Program-made: the position numbers and the translations under genes
The notes under the pieces: generated by a model
Databases searched by the model: none
Told to the model about the DNA's origin: nothing
What the model saw: the letters and a program-made list of their open reading frames with translations, nothing else
Source: JAIVJM01 sp963816985
GTDB lineage: Bacteria; Acidobacteriota; Blastocatellia; Pyrinomonadales; Pyrinomonadaceae
Direction of reading: 5' to 3'
DNA: 64,000 nucleotides
Assembly: GCA_963816985.1 (NCBI GenBank)
Contig: CAWFMF010000004.1
Location: 4,464,001-4,528,000, forward strand
Shown: piece after piece, positions 9,267-17,694 of the stretch
Position numbering within the stretch: the first letter of the stretch is position 1
How the letters are laid out: every line of letters begins with the position of its first letter

Positions 9267-10553
9267 CTACTTCGGCTTGGGCGGCGGGAAAAGATTGCTG
9301 TGCGACGGCGGCGTGGGCTCCTTGCCGTAGCCGAGGTGACACTTGGCGCACTGGAAGCTCGCGCCGTCCGGTTTTTTGCGCTGCTCGATCTCCTTAAAGA
9401 TGATGCTCTTGACCCCCGTGCGCGCGCCGTGGCAGGCCGTCGAGGAGCAGGTCTGGATGGGCACGTCGAGCGTGTCGGCGTCGAGCTTGCCGACGGTGGT
9501 GATCCGGACGTGGCACGTCGTGCAGCCGACCGCGAGGTGGCTCCCGTCCTCGTGCCTGAAGGTCGCGGACTTGCGGCGAGCCCAGTGCGCGAGGAGTTCT
9601 TTGTCGGCGATGCCTTTGACCGACGGGTGCGCGAGGTCTGCGTCCGCGCGCGAAGGCTTGAGCGCGGCAGCGACCGCACCCGCCGGGAGGAGCTTATGAC
9701 AGCCCGCGCAGTTGGACGAGAGGGGCTGCTCGCCGCCGTCCTGCCAGTGGCAGTTGAAGCAGGAGGCGTGGCTCGTGGGCGTGGTCTTGAGCGTCCCCTT
9801 CTTCAACCAGAACGCCGCGACGCCGAGGGCGTTCTTGGGCAGGTCGGCGGGCGGGGGCGTGACGAACTCGTCTTTATCGTTGGCGGGCGGCTGGAAGGTC
9901 TGATGGCAGATGGTGCAACTGTCAACTTCCTTCTTCGGCGCATCCTGCGGCGCGACGAACGAGGCGCGGACGAAGCCGAAGTCGCGCGCCGTGTCTTCGG
10001 GAGGAGCGAGACGCGCCATCACGTCCTGATGCCGGTCGTGCGGGAAGACGGTGGAAAACTCGGACGCGCTCTTCGGCCTCTTCCCCGCCCCGGCCTCGAA
10101 GGCTTCCGAGGGGTTGCGGAAGGGGCGGCGCGTGCCGTCGCGCGGCGAGACGTTGGTGTGACAGACGGAGCAGATGACGGGCCGCGCGCCGACGAAGAAC
10201 TGCTGCTTGTGGCAGCTCATGCAGGACTCGTGTTCGGGGTAGTCGGTAACGTCGGGATAGGCCGCCTCGCCCGTGCGCGCGCGCGACCAGTTGGAAGTCG
10301 GGCTCGTGTGGCAGGAGTCGCAGGAGCGTTGGTGCGCGGCGGTGCGGTGTGTGAACTTCGAATAGTCCACGCGCGGGGCTCTCGCGGCGGTGCGCGCGGG
10401 CCTGCGTCTTCGCTGCTGCTGCCGCGCGCGTCGCTGCGGCTCCGGCTCCGCCGCGCCGCGCCCCGCCGCCTCGGAAGTCAGGCTCGCGGAGGCGAAGACG
10501 GCGCAGGCCGAGAGGAGGAGGAAGACGGCGAGCGTGGCTGTTCGGTGCGTCAT
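9267..10553 (-). CDS. Nonaheme cytochrome c with one CX4CH site, exported
   Basis: A 428-residue secreted multiheme cytochrome: signal peptide (TLAVFLLLSACAVFASA), an Arg/Gln-rich linker (about 30-60), then eight CxxCH sites (CDSCH, CMSCH, CSVCH, CTICH, CFNCH, CAGCH, CTTCH, CAKCH). One wider CSSTACH (CX4CH) site is encoded at 9429-9449, between the last two canonical sites. CX4CH is a known alternative heme-binding spacing in cytochrome c3 proteins. Blocks such as VFPHDRH resemble those of the next gene, suggesting related modules. The operon also encodes ResB/CcsA (System II) for heme attachment. Confidence 0.9.
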   Translation of the reverse strand: MTHRTATLAVFLLLSACAVFASASLTSEAAGRGAAEPEPQRRARQQQRRRRPARTAARAPRVDYSKFTHRTAAHQRSCDSCHTSPTSNWSRARTGEAAYPDVTDYPEHESCMSCHKQQFFVGARPVICSVCHTNVSPRDGTRRPFRNPSEAFEAGAGKRPKSASEFSTVFPHDRHQDVMARLAPPEDTARDFGFVRASFVAPQDAPKKEVDSCTICHQTFQPPANDKDEFVTPPPADLPKNALGVAAFWLKKGTLKTTPTSHASCFNCHWQDGGEQPLSSNCAGCHKLLPAGAVAAALKPSRADADLAHPSVKGIADKELLAHWARRKSATFRHEDGSHLAVGCTTCHVRITTVGKLDADTLDVPIQTCSSTACHGARTGVKSIIFKEIEQRKKPDGASFQCAKCHLGYGKEPTPPSHSNLFPPPKPK

Positions 10554-10753
10554 TCGTTCAAGAACGGACTGTCCGGGGCGACGTGCGGCTCACGCCCGTC
10601 CGTCGAAGAATTGCTGAATGCTGACCCGCGTGTCTGTGGTTCGGGCCGAAGTGGCCCCGAAGCGCGTTGTAGCACAGAAGGTGAAGGCTGACAACATAAA
10701 TCCTCGGCGACGGTCTCGGCGTGTCGGCGTGCGCGCCGACAAACGCCCGCGCC

Positions 10754-11539
10754 TCATTTGGCGGGCGCGGCGGCGGCGGCCTTCGTGTAGCTGAGGTCAA
10801 CCGAGACGGAGTGGAGCCGCGCCGGGACCGGCGGCGTGACCGTCACGGCGCAGTCCCAGAGGACGTTGCCGTCTCCGAGCGGGACGAGGTTCGAGACGTA
10901 GTAGTTCCTGAGCTTGAGCCCCATGAAGTAGGCCTCGCCCTTCTCGTCCGTCATCGCCGAAGTCACCTTGCCCGCCTTGCCCGCCGCCTGTTCGAGCCAC
11001 GCGCGCTTGCGCTTGTAGTATTCGGTGCGGACGTTCTTCAAGGGGAAGTTGACCGTCACCCAGCGGAGCGCGAGCTTCTGGTTCTTGTACTTCCTCAGCC
11101 CCTCATCATAAGCCTTCTTGAACTCCGGCACGGACTTGACGGCCTCGGCGTACTCGGCCTCGTATTGCGGGCAGTAGAGAGAATCGCAGTCGTGTTGCTT
11201 AAGCCACTCCTGCAACTGCGGGCTCGCGCCTTTGAGGTAGTCGGCGCGGCGCGGGAGGCTCGACCAGTCGGGCCTTTGGCCTTCGGCGAGGACGCTCCTT
11301 TCGAGGAGGTAGAAGCGTTTGCGCGGGACGGCCTTGCCGCCGACGAGGACTTTAATCTTGATGCCGCTCGTGAGGTCGGGCGCGGGCGGAGCTTCGTCTT
11401 TCGCGACCTGCGCGGCGGTGACTTTGCACTCGCCTTGCGTGGGGGCGGTCTGCGCGCTCGCGTGGTGCGCGGCGAAGGCGAGCAGGCAGAGCGCGAGCAA
11501 GGTTCGGCGAGTTGAAAACATGAGCCGGGGTGTTTTCAT
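10754..11539 (-). CDS. Exported protein of unknown function in cytochrome operon
   Basis: 261 residues starting at ATG 11539, with a signal peptide cleavable after HHASA. The mature protein opens with a beta-rich segment (GIKIKVLVGGKAVPRKRFYLLER), has a charged helical centre with two close cysteines (CDSLYC, about 150), and ends with a segment like surface carboxypeptidase-regulatory/Ig-type folds (TSAMTDEKGEAYFMGL). No heme motif is present. The frame stays open upstream to about 11950, but that part lies over the TPR gene and lacks a signal. It sits between the TPR gene and the nonaheme cytochromes. I do not recognise the family. Confidence 0.7.
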   Translation of the reverse strand: MKTPRLMFSTRRTLLALCLLAFAAHHASAQTAPTQGECKVTAAQVAKDEAPPAPDLTSGIKIKVLVGGKAVPRKRFYLLERSVLAEGQRPDWSSLPRRADYLKGASPQLQEWLKQHDCDSLYCPQYEAEYAEAVKSVPEFKKAYDEGLRKYKNQKLALRWVTVNFPLKNVRTEYYKRKRAWLEQAAGKAGKVTSAMTDEKGEAYFMGLKLRNYYVSNLVPLGDGNVLWDCAVTVTPPVPARLHSVSVDLSYTKAAAAAPAK

Positions 11540-11583
11540 AGTCTTTGATTCGGGGCGACTGTTTGAGCGCCCGCCCGCGCGCC

Positions 11584-12363
11584 CTAATCTCCGGCGGGCG
11601 ATTTCTGCCGGCCCGCTTCGCCGGAGCCGGCGGGGGCGTTCGTCGTGCCCTTCGGCTGCTGGCGCGACTTCTCCAACTCCGCGCGAAGCGACGGGAGACG
11701 CTCGTATCCGGGCTCGACCTTCTCCAGACGGTCGAGCGTGGCGGCGGCAGCCTCGTAGTTGCGCGTCTGCATCAGCATCAGCGAAAGGTTGTGGAGCGTC
11801 GGGACGTGGTCGGGGTTCTGTTCGAGGCCGCGCTGCAACTCGGTGATGGCCTTTTCGGGCTGCGGCGGGTCGCGCATGAAGAAGGTGAGCGCGAGTTCGG
11901 AGCGCACGTCGCCGTCGTCGGGCTTCTTTGTGAGCGCGGCGCGGAACCAACGCTCGGCGGTGTCGAAGCGACCGGCGGCGGAGTTGGCGTGGCCGAGCCT
12001 CACGAGCGTCTTGTAGTCTTCGGGGCGGAGCTGGTTGGCGCGCGTCAGGAAGTCAATCGCACCTTCGAAGTCCTGCGCCTGCAAGCTCGCCTCGGCGGCA
12101 GACTTTTGCGCGTCAAAGTCCTTCGGGTCTTCGCGCGCCGTCTGCTGCGCCTGCTGCGCGGCGGTCTGCAAACGCTGCCGCTCCTTCACCTCGTTGGTCG
12201 GGAGCGCCGCCCCTTCGCCGCCCGCCGCTGATGTCTCCGCGCCCGCCGTTGAAGCGACACGCGGCGCGCTCGCGCTCTGGTTAAAGTAGACGACGAACGT
12301 GAAGGCGACGACGTACCCGAAGAGCACGCCGATGACGGAAAAGAGGAGGTTCTCGCGGTTCAT
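11584..12363 (-). CDS. Membrane-anchored TPR protein (cytochrome operon)
   Basis: 259 residues. One N-terminal membrane helix (LLFSVIGVLFGYVVAFTFVVY), an Ala/Gly-rich linker, then about four tetratricopeptide units (residues 80-230; DFEGAIDFLTRANQLRPED, RFDTAERWFRAALTKKPDD). Organisation resembles the TPR assembly factors of cytochrome c maturation (CcmH/NrfG-like), consistent with its place directly after ccsA. The protein at 15967-16716, divergent from resB, has the same anchor-linker-TPR plan, so the locus encodes two paralogues. Role in heme-lyase or cytochrome assembly is inference. Confidence 0.82.
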   Translation of the reverse strand: MNRENLLFSVIGVLFGYVVAFTFVVYFNQSASAPRVASTAGAETSAAGGEGAALPTNEVKERQRLQTAAQQAQQTAREDPKDFDAQKSAAEASLQAQDFEGAIDFLTRANQLRPEDYKTLVRLGHANSAAGRFDTAERWFRAALTKKPDDGDVRSELALTFFMRDPPQPEKAITELQRGLEQNPDHVPTLHNLSLMLMQTRNYEAAAATLDRLEKVEPGYERLPSLRAELEKSRQQPKGTTNAPAGSGEAGRQKSPAGD

Positions 12364-12371
12364 AACAAAAG

Positions 12372-12525
12372 GCGTGACAGGTAAACCGTGACAGGTGACA
12401 GGAAAAAGCCGTGAACCGTGACGGGCGACAGGTGACGGGAAAGACCCGTCTTTCTCTTGTCACCGTTTACGATTTACGGTTCACGTCTTTTCTCCTGTCA
12501 CCTGTCACCCGTCACGGTTCACGGC
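12372..12525. repeat. Heptamer-based inverted repeat (GTGACAG units)
   Basis: Tandem 7-base units (GTGACAG, GTAAACC, GTGAACC, GTGACGG) occur on one side and their inverse on the other. The copies 12408-12440 and 12493-12525 are inverted and match at 31 of 33 positions. The element fills the gap between ccsA and the TPR gene. Confidence 0.85.
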
Positions 12526-12527
12526 TC

Positions 12528-14168
12528 TCAGGCGTAAGAGTGCAGGCCCGGCAGCAGGTAGCTGACGCCGAGGTAGGTGAAGATGATGAAGAGGAAGGCG
12601 ACGATGGCGAAGTAGGCGGCGTGGCGGCCCGTCCACCCGCGCGAAATCCTCACGTGGAGGAAGCCGCCGTAGGTGAGCCACGCGACGAACGCGCCCGTCT
12701 CCTTCGAGTCCCACCCCCAGTAACGGCCCCAACTTTCGTTAGCCCACACCGCGCCCGTCATCAAGAGCAGCGCGAGGCCAGCGAAGGTCACGCCCGCCGT
12801 CTTGTACATCAGCGAGTCAATCTTCTCCTTCGGCGGCAGCGCGGCGCGCAGGGCTTCGGTGCGGAAACTGAAGATGATGACGAAGAGCGTGGCGGCGAAC
12901 GCCGTGATGAGCGCGGCCAGCTCCACGGGGTTGGCGTTGAGGCTCAGGAACAACTCGCCCTGCCGCTGCTTGATGACGTTCTCGGCCTCGCGCTCCAACT
13001 TCGCCGGGTCAATGAGCGCAATCTGTCCGGGCTGCAAGCCGTCCTGCTGCGCCATCCACACGCCGAACTTCTTGAACTGCCGGGGACTGACGCACGCCGT
13101 CCCGGCGGGGCGCTCCGCGCCCGGCTGGCACACGGCCACGTCCGTCAAGGTCTTGACCTGCCACACGAGCATCACGACGGCGAGCGCCTGCACGACGAGC
13201 GCGGCCTTCAGGAAGTGATGGCCGAGCCGCCGCGCGCGCTCGTCGTTTTTGACGAGATACCTGCCGAAGGTCACGATGACGGCGACGAGGAGGAGCGCGG
13301 CGAGGATGAGCAGCCAGCCGACGTCAGGGATGTCGGCGCGCAGGGGCAGCGCCATGCGCGGCGGCAGAAACGTCGAGGCCGAGTAGACACCGGTCAGGAT
13401 GACGGGGAACGTCCCGAACGTCCCGCCGATGGTGGCGATGACGGAGAGGCAGAAGGCGCTCGACCAGATGGCCATCGCCTCGGTCTTCACGCCGTCCTTC
13501 AAGAGGTAGACGACCGCCACGGCGAAGCAGACGAGCGCGATGCCGTAAGAGAGCGACGCGATGCCGACGTGGATCGGACGCCAGTAAGAATCGAGGACGG
13601 GCGGGAGGTTGATAAGCTCGCCGCCGATGAAGCGCGCGAGGATGAGTATCAACGCCGCCGCCGGGAGCGAGACCGCGCCGAGGAAGCGGAAAGACGGGCG
13701 GTGCGCTATCAGCAGCGTCGTTATCCCTGCGCCGAAGGCGAAGGCGAGCGAGAGGTCGTAGAGGTTGGCGAACGGGACGTATCGCCAGAGCCACGGCATC
13801 TCGCCGCCCTGCCGCGTGATGATCTCCAGCTCGCGGTCGTGCGCGGCGACCCAGCGCACGCCCCAACTGGCGAGGTTGCAGAAGACGCCGCCGGTCGTCG
13901 CCCACAGTCCCAACTTCTGGAAGAGCGTCGAGGGCGCGTAGATGTTCGTCAGGTGAAAGACCGCCGCCGTCAAATAACAGGCGAGCGCGATCATCATCAA
14001 CGCCTCGTCGGTGATGAAGCGCGCGCCCCCGACCTGAATCCTCAAGAGCGTGAGCAGCACAGCGCCGACGACGGCGAGCGCGGCGGGCAGGTATGACAAC
14101 AGCGTCGAGTCTTTCAGAGCGACTTCGGGCGAGCCCGCGAGCGCCGACTGTTTCAAGACTTCACTCAT
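12528..14168 (-). CDS. ccsA: Cytochrome c biogenesis protein CcsA/ResC
   Basis: Heme-handling membrane protein of the System II cytochrome c synthase. 546 residues with about twelve hydrophobic segments. The hallmark tryptophan-rich heme-binding WWD-type motif is near the C-terminus (WANESWGRYWGWDSKE, about 480-495), and conserved histidines lie in membrane or loop positions (VFHLTNIY, PIHVGIA). The N-terminal half and an extra hydrophilic insert (about 345-405, containing two Cys) make it longer than minimal CcsA (about 320). The start ATG overlaps the TGA of resB (ATGA at 14165-14168), which implies translational coupling. It should attach heme to the 29 heme sites encoded nearby. Confidence 0.93.
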   Translation of the reverse strand: MSEVLKQSALAGSPEVALKDSTLLSYLPAALAVVGAVLLTLLRIQVGGARFITDEALMMIALACYLTAAVFHLTNIYAPSTLFQKLGLWATTGGVFCNLASWGVRWVAAHDRELEIITRQGGEMPWLWRYVPFANLYDLSLAFAFGAGITTLLIAHRPSFRFLGAVSLPAAALILILARFIGGELINLPPVLDSYWRPIHVGIASLSYGIALVCFAVAVVYLLKDGVKTEAMAIWSSAFCLSVIATIGGTFGTFPVILTGVYSASTFLPPRMALPLRADIPDVGWLLILAALLLVAVIVTFGRYLVKNDERARRLGHHFLKAALVVQALAVVMLVWQVKTLTDVAVCQPGAERPAGTACVSPRQFKKFGVWMAQQDGLQPGQIALIDPAKLEREAENVIKQRQGELFLSLNANPVELAALITAFAATLFVIIFSFRTEALRAALPPKEKIDSLMYKTAGVTFAGLALLLMTGAVWANESWGRYWGWDSKETGAFVAWLTYGGFLHVRISRGWTGRHAAYFAIVAFLFIIFTYLGVSYLLPGLHSYA

Positions 14169-15694
14169 GATTTCTTCACCTCAAATGTATGACCGCCCGT
14201 GGCCTCGACCAACCGCCGGAAGCGGTCGGCGAAGCCGAGCTGGTTGCGGCTCGTGTTGCCGCCGATGACGGCCTCGAACTCGCCGCCTTCGCGCCCCTCG
14301 ACGAGCGCCCAGACGCGCTGGTGCGAGAAGAAGAAGACCGCCGACAGACACAGGCCCAGGAGGGTGAACCCGACGTAGACGACGGTCGCGCCGGGGTCTT
14401 TCTGAATCGAGAGGATGTGCGCCTTCGGCACCTTCTCGTAGTCCACGAGCCGGAAGGTGTAGCCCGCGACGGGCTGCTTGGCGAAGGGCGCGTTCTCGGC
14501 CATCACGGGGTTGAAGGCGAAAGCCTTCGCGGGCTGGCCGCCCGGCGGCGTGACCAACAGGATGGCCGCCGGGTTCGTGTACTCGCTCGCGTCGCCCGCC
14601 TCCTGCTGCCTGCCGAGGCTGAAGGCGGCCTGAAAGTCCTGTAAGTCAACACGCGTCCCGTCCGCGAGCGTGGCCGAGCCGTCGCGCCCGATATTCAAGT
14701 CCTGCGGCGGGCCGCCCCCGGCGGGCGTCGCGCGGACGGTGACGGTGCGCGCCTTGCCGTCGGCGATGAAGCTCGCCTGAAAGAAGCGGTAGCCGCGATA
14801 GTCGTGCGGCTTATTCATGTGGACGAGCGCCTCGTGCTCCGTCCCGCGCTCGGCGTCCTTAATCCTGATGCGCGTCAGCCAGTCGAGCGTGTTGTCGGCG
14901 GTGATGCGCCCGTCCTTGCGGATGAGCTTCTGCTGGATGTCCGTGCACTCGACCTCGAAGGGGAGCTGGTAGTTGGCGCGCGTGAGCTGGTCGAGGTTGA
15001 AGACGGTCTCGGACATCTGGTCGGCGACCTGACCGGGCTCCAAAGGCATCATGCCGACGCGCTGGAACTGCGCCGTCATGAAGCCGCCGAGGAAAATGGT
15101 GAGCAGCGCGACGTGGACGGCGTAAGCGCCGAGGCGGTTCCACGCGCCGCGCTCGCCGAAGACGAAGGTCTTGCCCTTCTTCTCCGTCACCGTCGTCTTG
15201 AGCCCGACCGTGCCGAAGGCCGTCTTGAGTTTCCCGACGGCGGCGTTCAAGTCCTCGGCCTTCATCCGCACGTTCGCGCTCTGCTCCTGCCCGCGCAGCC
15301 AGTGGGCCGAGGCGTCGAGCTTCTTACGTCTGACCATGGCCCACGCGCTCGGAAAGTGGTCAATCGAGGCGAGCACGATGTTGAGCGACAAGAGCAGCAG
15401 GAGCGCGTTGAAGTACCAGACGTGATAGATGTCGAAGAAGCCGAGCGTGACGAACAACGCCTTCGTCGCGGGCGTCAGCTCGGCGTAGTACTTGTCGAAG
15501 CCCTCGACGTTCTGCTGCATGACGAGCATCCCGACCATGCAGGCGGCGGCGAGGAGGCAGAGTTGGAAGACGCCGAAGCGGACGGAGCTGATGAGGTTGA
15601 GCCCGCGCGTGAGGAGCGAGGGCTGCGCGCTCTTGGCGGCGGCGGGCGTCTTCGGAACGGAGATGTCGCTTTTGCTCTCTTCGATGGCTGACAT
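14165..15694 (-). CDS. resB: Cytochrome c biogenesis protein ResB/Ccs1
   Basis: Partner of CcsA in System II heme attachment. 509 residues from ATG 15694 (MSAIEESKSD); the frame is open to 15739, but the later ATG fits the family better. Three N-terminal helices (about 40-60, 92-115, 170-190), a large periplasmic domain with HDYRGYRFFQASF, and a C-terminal helix (VVYVGFTLLGLCLSAVFFF) followed by FSHQRVWA are the ResB layout. The last four bases overlap ccsA. It is the first gene of the leftward operon, behind a promoter at 15791-15819. Confidence 0.93.
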   Translation of the reverse strand: MSAIEESKSDISVPKTPAAAKSAQPSLLTRGLNLISSVRFGVFQLCLLAAACMVGMLVMQQNVEGFDKYYAELTPATKALFVTLGFFDIYHVWYFNALLLLLSLNIVLASIDHFPSAWAMVRRKKLDASAHWLRGQEQSANVRMKAEDLNAAVGKLKTAFGTVGLKTTVTEKKGKTFVFGERGAWNRLGAYAVHVALLTIFLGGFMTAQFQRVGMMPLEPGQVADQMSETVFNLDQLTRANYQLPFEVECTDIQQKLIRKDGRITADNTLDWLTRIRIKDAERGTEHEALVHMNKPHDYRGYRFFQASFIADGKARTVTVRATPAGGGPPQDLNIGRDGSATLADGTRVDLQDFQAAFSLGRQQEAGDASEYTNPAAILLVTPPGGQPAKAFAFNPVMAENAPFAKQPVAGYTFRLVDYEKVPKAHILSIQKDPGATVVYVGFTLLGLCLSAVFFFSHQRVWALVEGREGGEFEAVIGGNTSRNQLGFADRFRRLVEATGGHTFEVKKS

Positions 15695-15790
15695 TTTTAT
15701 GATGACGGATCGGCAAAGGGTACGGGAAACAACCTGCACGGGAGCGTGTGCGTGATGCGACGCGGATGCGCCCTCGAACGTTTCGCCCGA

Positions 15791-15819
15791 ATGATAACGA
15801 ATTGAAGAGGCGTCGGCAA
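15791..15819 (-). promoter_or_regulatory. Predicted sigma-70 promoter of the resB-ccsA-cytochrome operon
   Basis: Read on the reverse strand: TTGCCG (15814-15819), 17 bases, TATCAT (15791-15796), about 95 bases before the resB start. It is the best leftward candidate in the 272-base gap between resB and the divergent TPR gene. Confidence 0.5.
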
Positions 15820-15966
15820 CTTGAATCCGCCGCCGCCACTTTCAAAACGAAGTCCTTATGTTATCATCCTCCCCCGAAGCGCCGGAGCGCGAATAAATTC
15901 GCGGCGTCTTTCGTCTAAAAGTTTTCCGCGCCGCCCGCCCGCGGCTTCCGAACGGCCCGTCGAGAC

Positions 15967-16716
15967 ATGTCAAAAAATCTTATCTACTGCACGCTCGGAA
16001 TCGTCCTCGGCTTCCTCGTCGGCTTCTTCGTCGCCAACTCTTTGACGCGCCCCGGCGCGCAGGTCGCCGCCACCACCGCTGCCGCCGACACCGCGCCCGT
16101 CGGCGAGGCGAGGCCGCTCAAGCCGGAGGAGATGGGCGGCGACCTCCCGTCCAACCACCCGCCGGTCGGCGGCGCGACTGAGGGCGGCGGCTCGGCTGCC
16201 GCGACCTCACCGGAAGCGCAGTCGGCGATGGACAAGGCCGACCGCGCCCCGAAAGATTTCGCCGCGCAGTTGGAGGCCGCGCGCGTCTTCTCGAAGCTCA
16301 GAGACTTGGAGAAGGCCGCGCTCTACGGCGAGCGCGCCGTCGGTTTGCAGCCGAAGAATTTCGACGCCCTCGTCGTCCTCGGAAACGCGAAATATGATGC
16401 GGGCGACTTCGACGCCGCCGAGACCTTCTACGGGCGCGCGCTCGAAGTCGAGCCCAACTCGCCCGACGTGAGGACTGATTACGGCAACACCTTCTTCAAC
16501 CGCCGCCCGGCAGACTTCAAGCGCGCCATCGCCGAATACCGCAAGTCGGTCGCCATTGACCCGGCCCACGAAACCAGTTGGAAAAACATCGCCGCCGCCG
16601 CCCTCAACCTCGGCGACAAGGCGACCGCCGCCGAAGCCATCGGGCGCGTCGCCGCACTCAACCCGCAGAACCCCGAACTCGCGGACATGCGCGCCAAGCT
16701 CGAAACGCTGCCCTAA
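15967..16716 (+). CDS. Membrane-anchored TPR protein, paralogue of the 11584 gene
   Basis: 249 residues: an N-terminal helix (LIYCTLGIVLGFLVGFFVA), an Ala/Gly/Pro linker to about residue 80, then tetratricopeptide repeats (DLEKAALYGERAVGLQPKN, DFDAAETFYGRALEVEPNS, DFKRAIAEYRKSVAIDPAH). It resembles the TPR protein in the leftward operon in layout and motif spacing. It is divergent from resB and ends 9 bases from the converging MBL gene. It is probably a scaffold for membrane or periplasmic complexes; a link with cytochrome maturation is inferred from position only. Confidence 0.85.
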   Translation: MSKNLIYCTLGIVLGFLVGFFVANSLTRPGAQVAATTAAADTAPVGEARPLKPEEMGGDLPSNHPPVGGATEGGGSAAATSPEAQSAMDKADRAPKDFAAQLEAARVFSKLRDLEKAALYGERAVGLQPKNFDALVVLGNAKYDAGDFDAAETFYGRALEVEPNSPDVRTDYGNTFFNRRPADFKRAIAEYRKSVAIDPAHETSWKNIAAAALNLGDKATAAEAIGRVAALNPQNPELADMRAKLETLP

Positions 16717-16725
16717 GTTCACACT

Positions 16726-17604
16726 TCAAGGCGTCGCCTTCATCCACTCGACACAAGTCTGCAAGTGCTCGCGCATCAACGGGGCTTCGTCCCGGTGGAT
16801 GCGCCCGTGTCCGGGCAAAACCCACTCGAAACTGTAGTCAAGCAGACGCCGCATCGAGCGCGTCTGCTCGGCCCATGAATACCAGCACGCGCTGCGGAAA
16901 GCGGTCAGCGTGTTGCGCACCGGCGACCACGCGAGGTGGTCGCCGGTGAAGAGATACTTATCTTTGTAGAGCAGAACCATGTGGCCGCGCGTGTGGCCGG
17001 GTGTGGGGATAACGCGCAGGGTTTCGTCGAGCCGCACCTCTTCCCCGCCCTCGACAACGTGCTCGACGCCGTGGCGCGCGGCGTGGTCGTCGGCGTGCAT
17101 GACGCGGACGGCCCCGAACTTGCGCGCGAAGGCTTCGTGGTCGGCCACGTCGTCGCGGTGCGTGAGGAAGATGGTGCGGACGCCGCCGAGCGCCTCGATT
17201 TTTTTGACGAGCGGGCGCGAGAAGCGCGGCGAGTCAACGAGGACGTTCCCGCCCTCGGCTTCCGGGCGCACGATAAGGTAACTCCACGCGCCGAAACTCG
17301 ACTCGGCGGTGAAGCCGCAGAAGTAGACGTTCCCTTCAATCAATTCGGGGAAAGCTTCGACGGCGGCGCGCGTCTCATGGCGGCGCGTCGTCCCGATGCT
17401 ACCCGTCGGACACGCCACCAACGATTTCAACGCCTGATGAATTTCGCCCGCCGTTTCCGGTTGGCGATAGACGCTCGACTGTTCGCCGTGGTCACGGAAC
17501 GTGAGCGGCGCTATCTGCCGACAGGCGTCGCAGTCAATGCACGTCTCGTCCACGAAGAAGTCGCCCGCGATGTTCTGCGGCAGCCGCCGCGCGGGGTTAG
17601 CCAT
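16726..17604 (-). CDS. Ferredoxin-like domain fused to metallo-beta-lactamase-fold hydrolase
   Basis: 292 residues. Residues 15-75 form a small ferredoxin module (CIDCDACRQIAP then VACPTGSIG, four Cys for one FeS cluster). The rest is an MBL-fold hydrolase: THRDDVADH at the metal site, GHTRGHMV, FTGDHLAW and PGHGRIHRDE. The first metal motif departs from the canonical HxHxDH, with Asp where the second His is expected and an insertion. Cyanobacterial and plant MBL proteins with a ferredoxin-like front end share this general design (recalled, not searched). Substrate unknown; glyoxalase II-like or redox-linked hydrolase activity is possible. Confidence 0.85.
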   Translation of the reverse strand: MANPARRLPQNIAGDFFVDETCIDCDACRQIAPLTFRDHGEQSSVYRQPETAGEIHQALKSLVACPTGSIGTTRRHETRAAVEAFPELIEGNVYFCGFTAESSFGAWSYLIVRPEAEGGNVLVDSPRFSRPLVKKIEALGGVRTIFLTHRDDVADHEAFARKFGAVRVMHADDHAARHGVEHVVEGGEEVRLDETLRVIPTPGHTRGHMVLLYKDKYLFTGDHLAWSPVRNTLTAFRSACWYSWAEQTRSMRRLLDYSFEWVLPGHGRIHRDEAPLMREHLQTCVEWMKATP

Positions 17605-17615
17605 AAGGTTAGTTT

Positions 17616-17690
17616 AAGGTTCAAAGTTCAAAGTTCAAAGTTGAGGGCAAGGCTTTCGTCTTGAACTTTGAACTTTGAACTTTGAACCTT
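17616..17690. repeat. Heptamer hairpin (TTCAAAG units), 27-bp perfect arms
   Basis: 17616-17642 and 17664-17690 are perfect inverted copies, each with three TTCAAAG-type 7-base units, separated by 21 bases. It lies between the MBL gene start and the end of the beta-lactamase-like gene. Confidence 0.92.
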
Positions 17691-17694
17691 GAAT

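Noticed and set aside
12411..14096. 561-codon forward frame opposite ccsA
   Set aside because: Charged low-complexity translation, while the opposite strand encodes an obvious multi-helix CcsA with the WWD-type motif.
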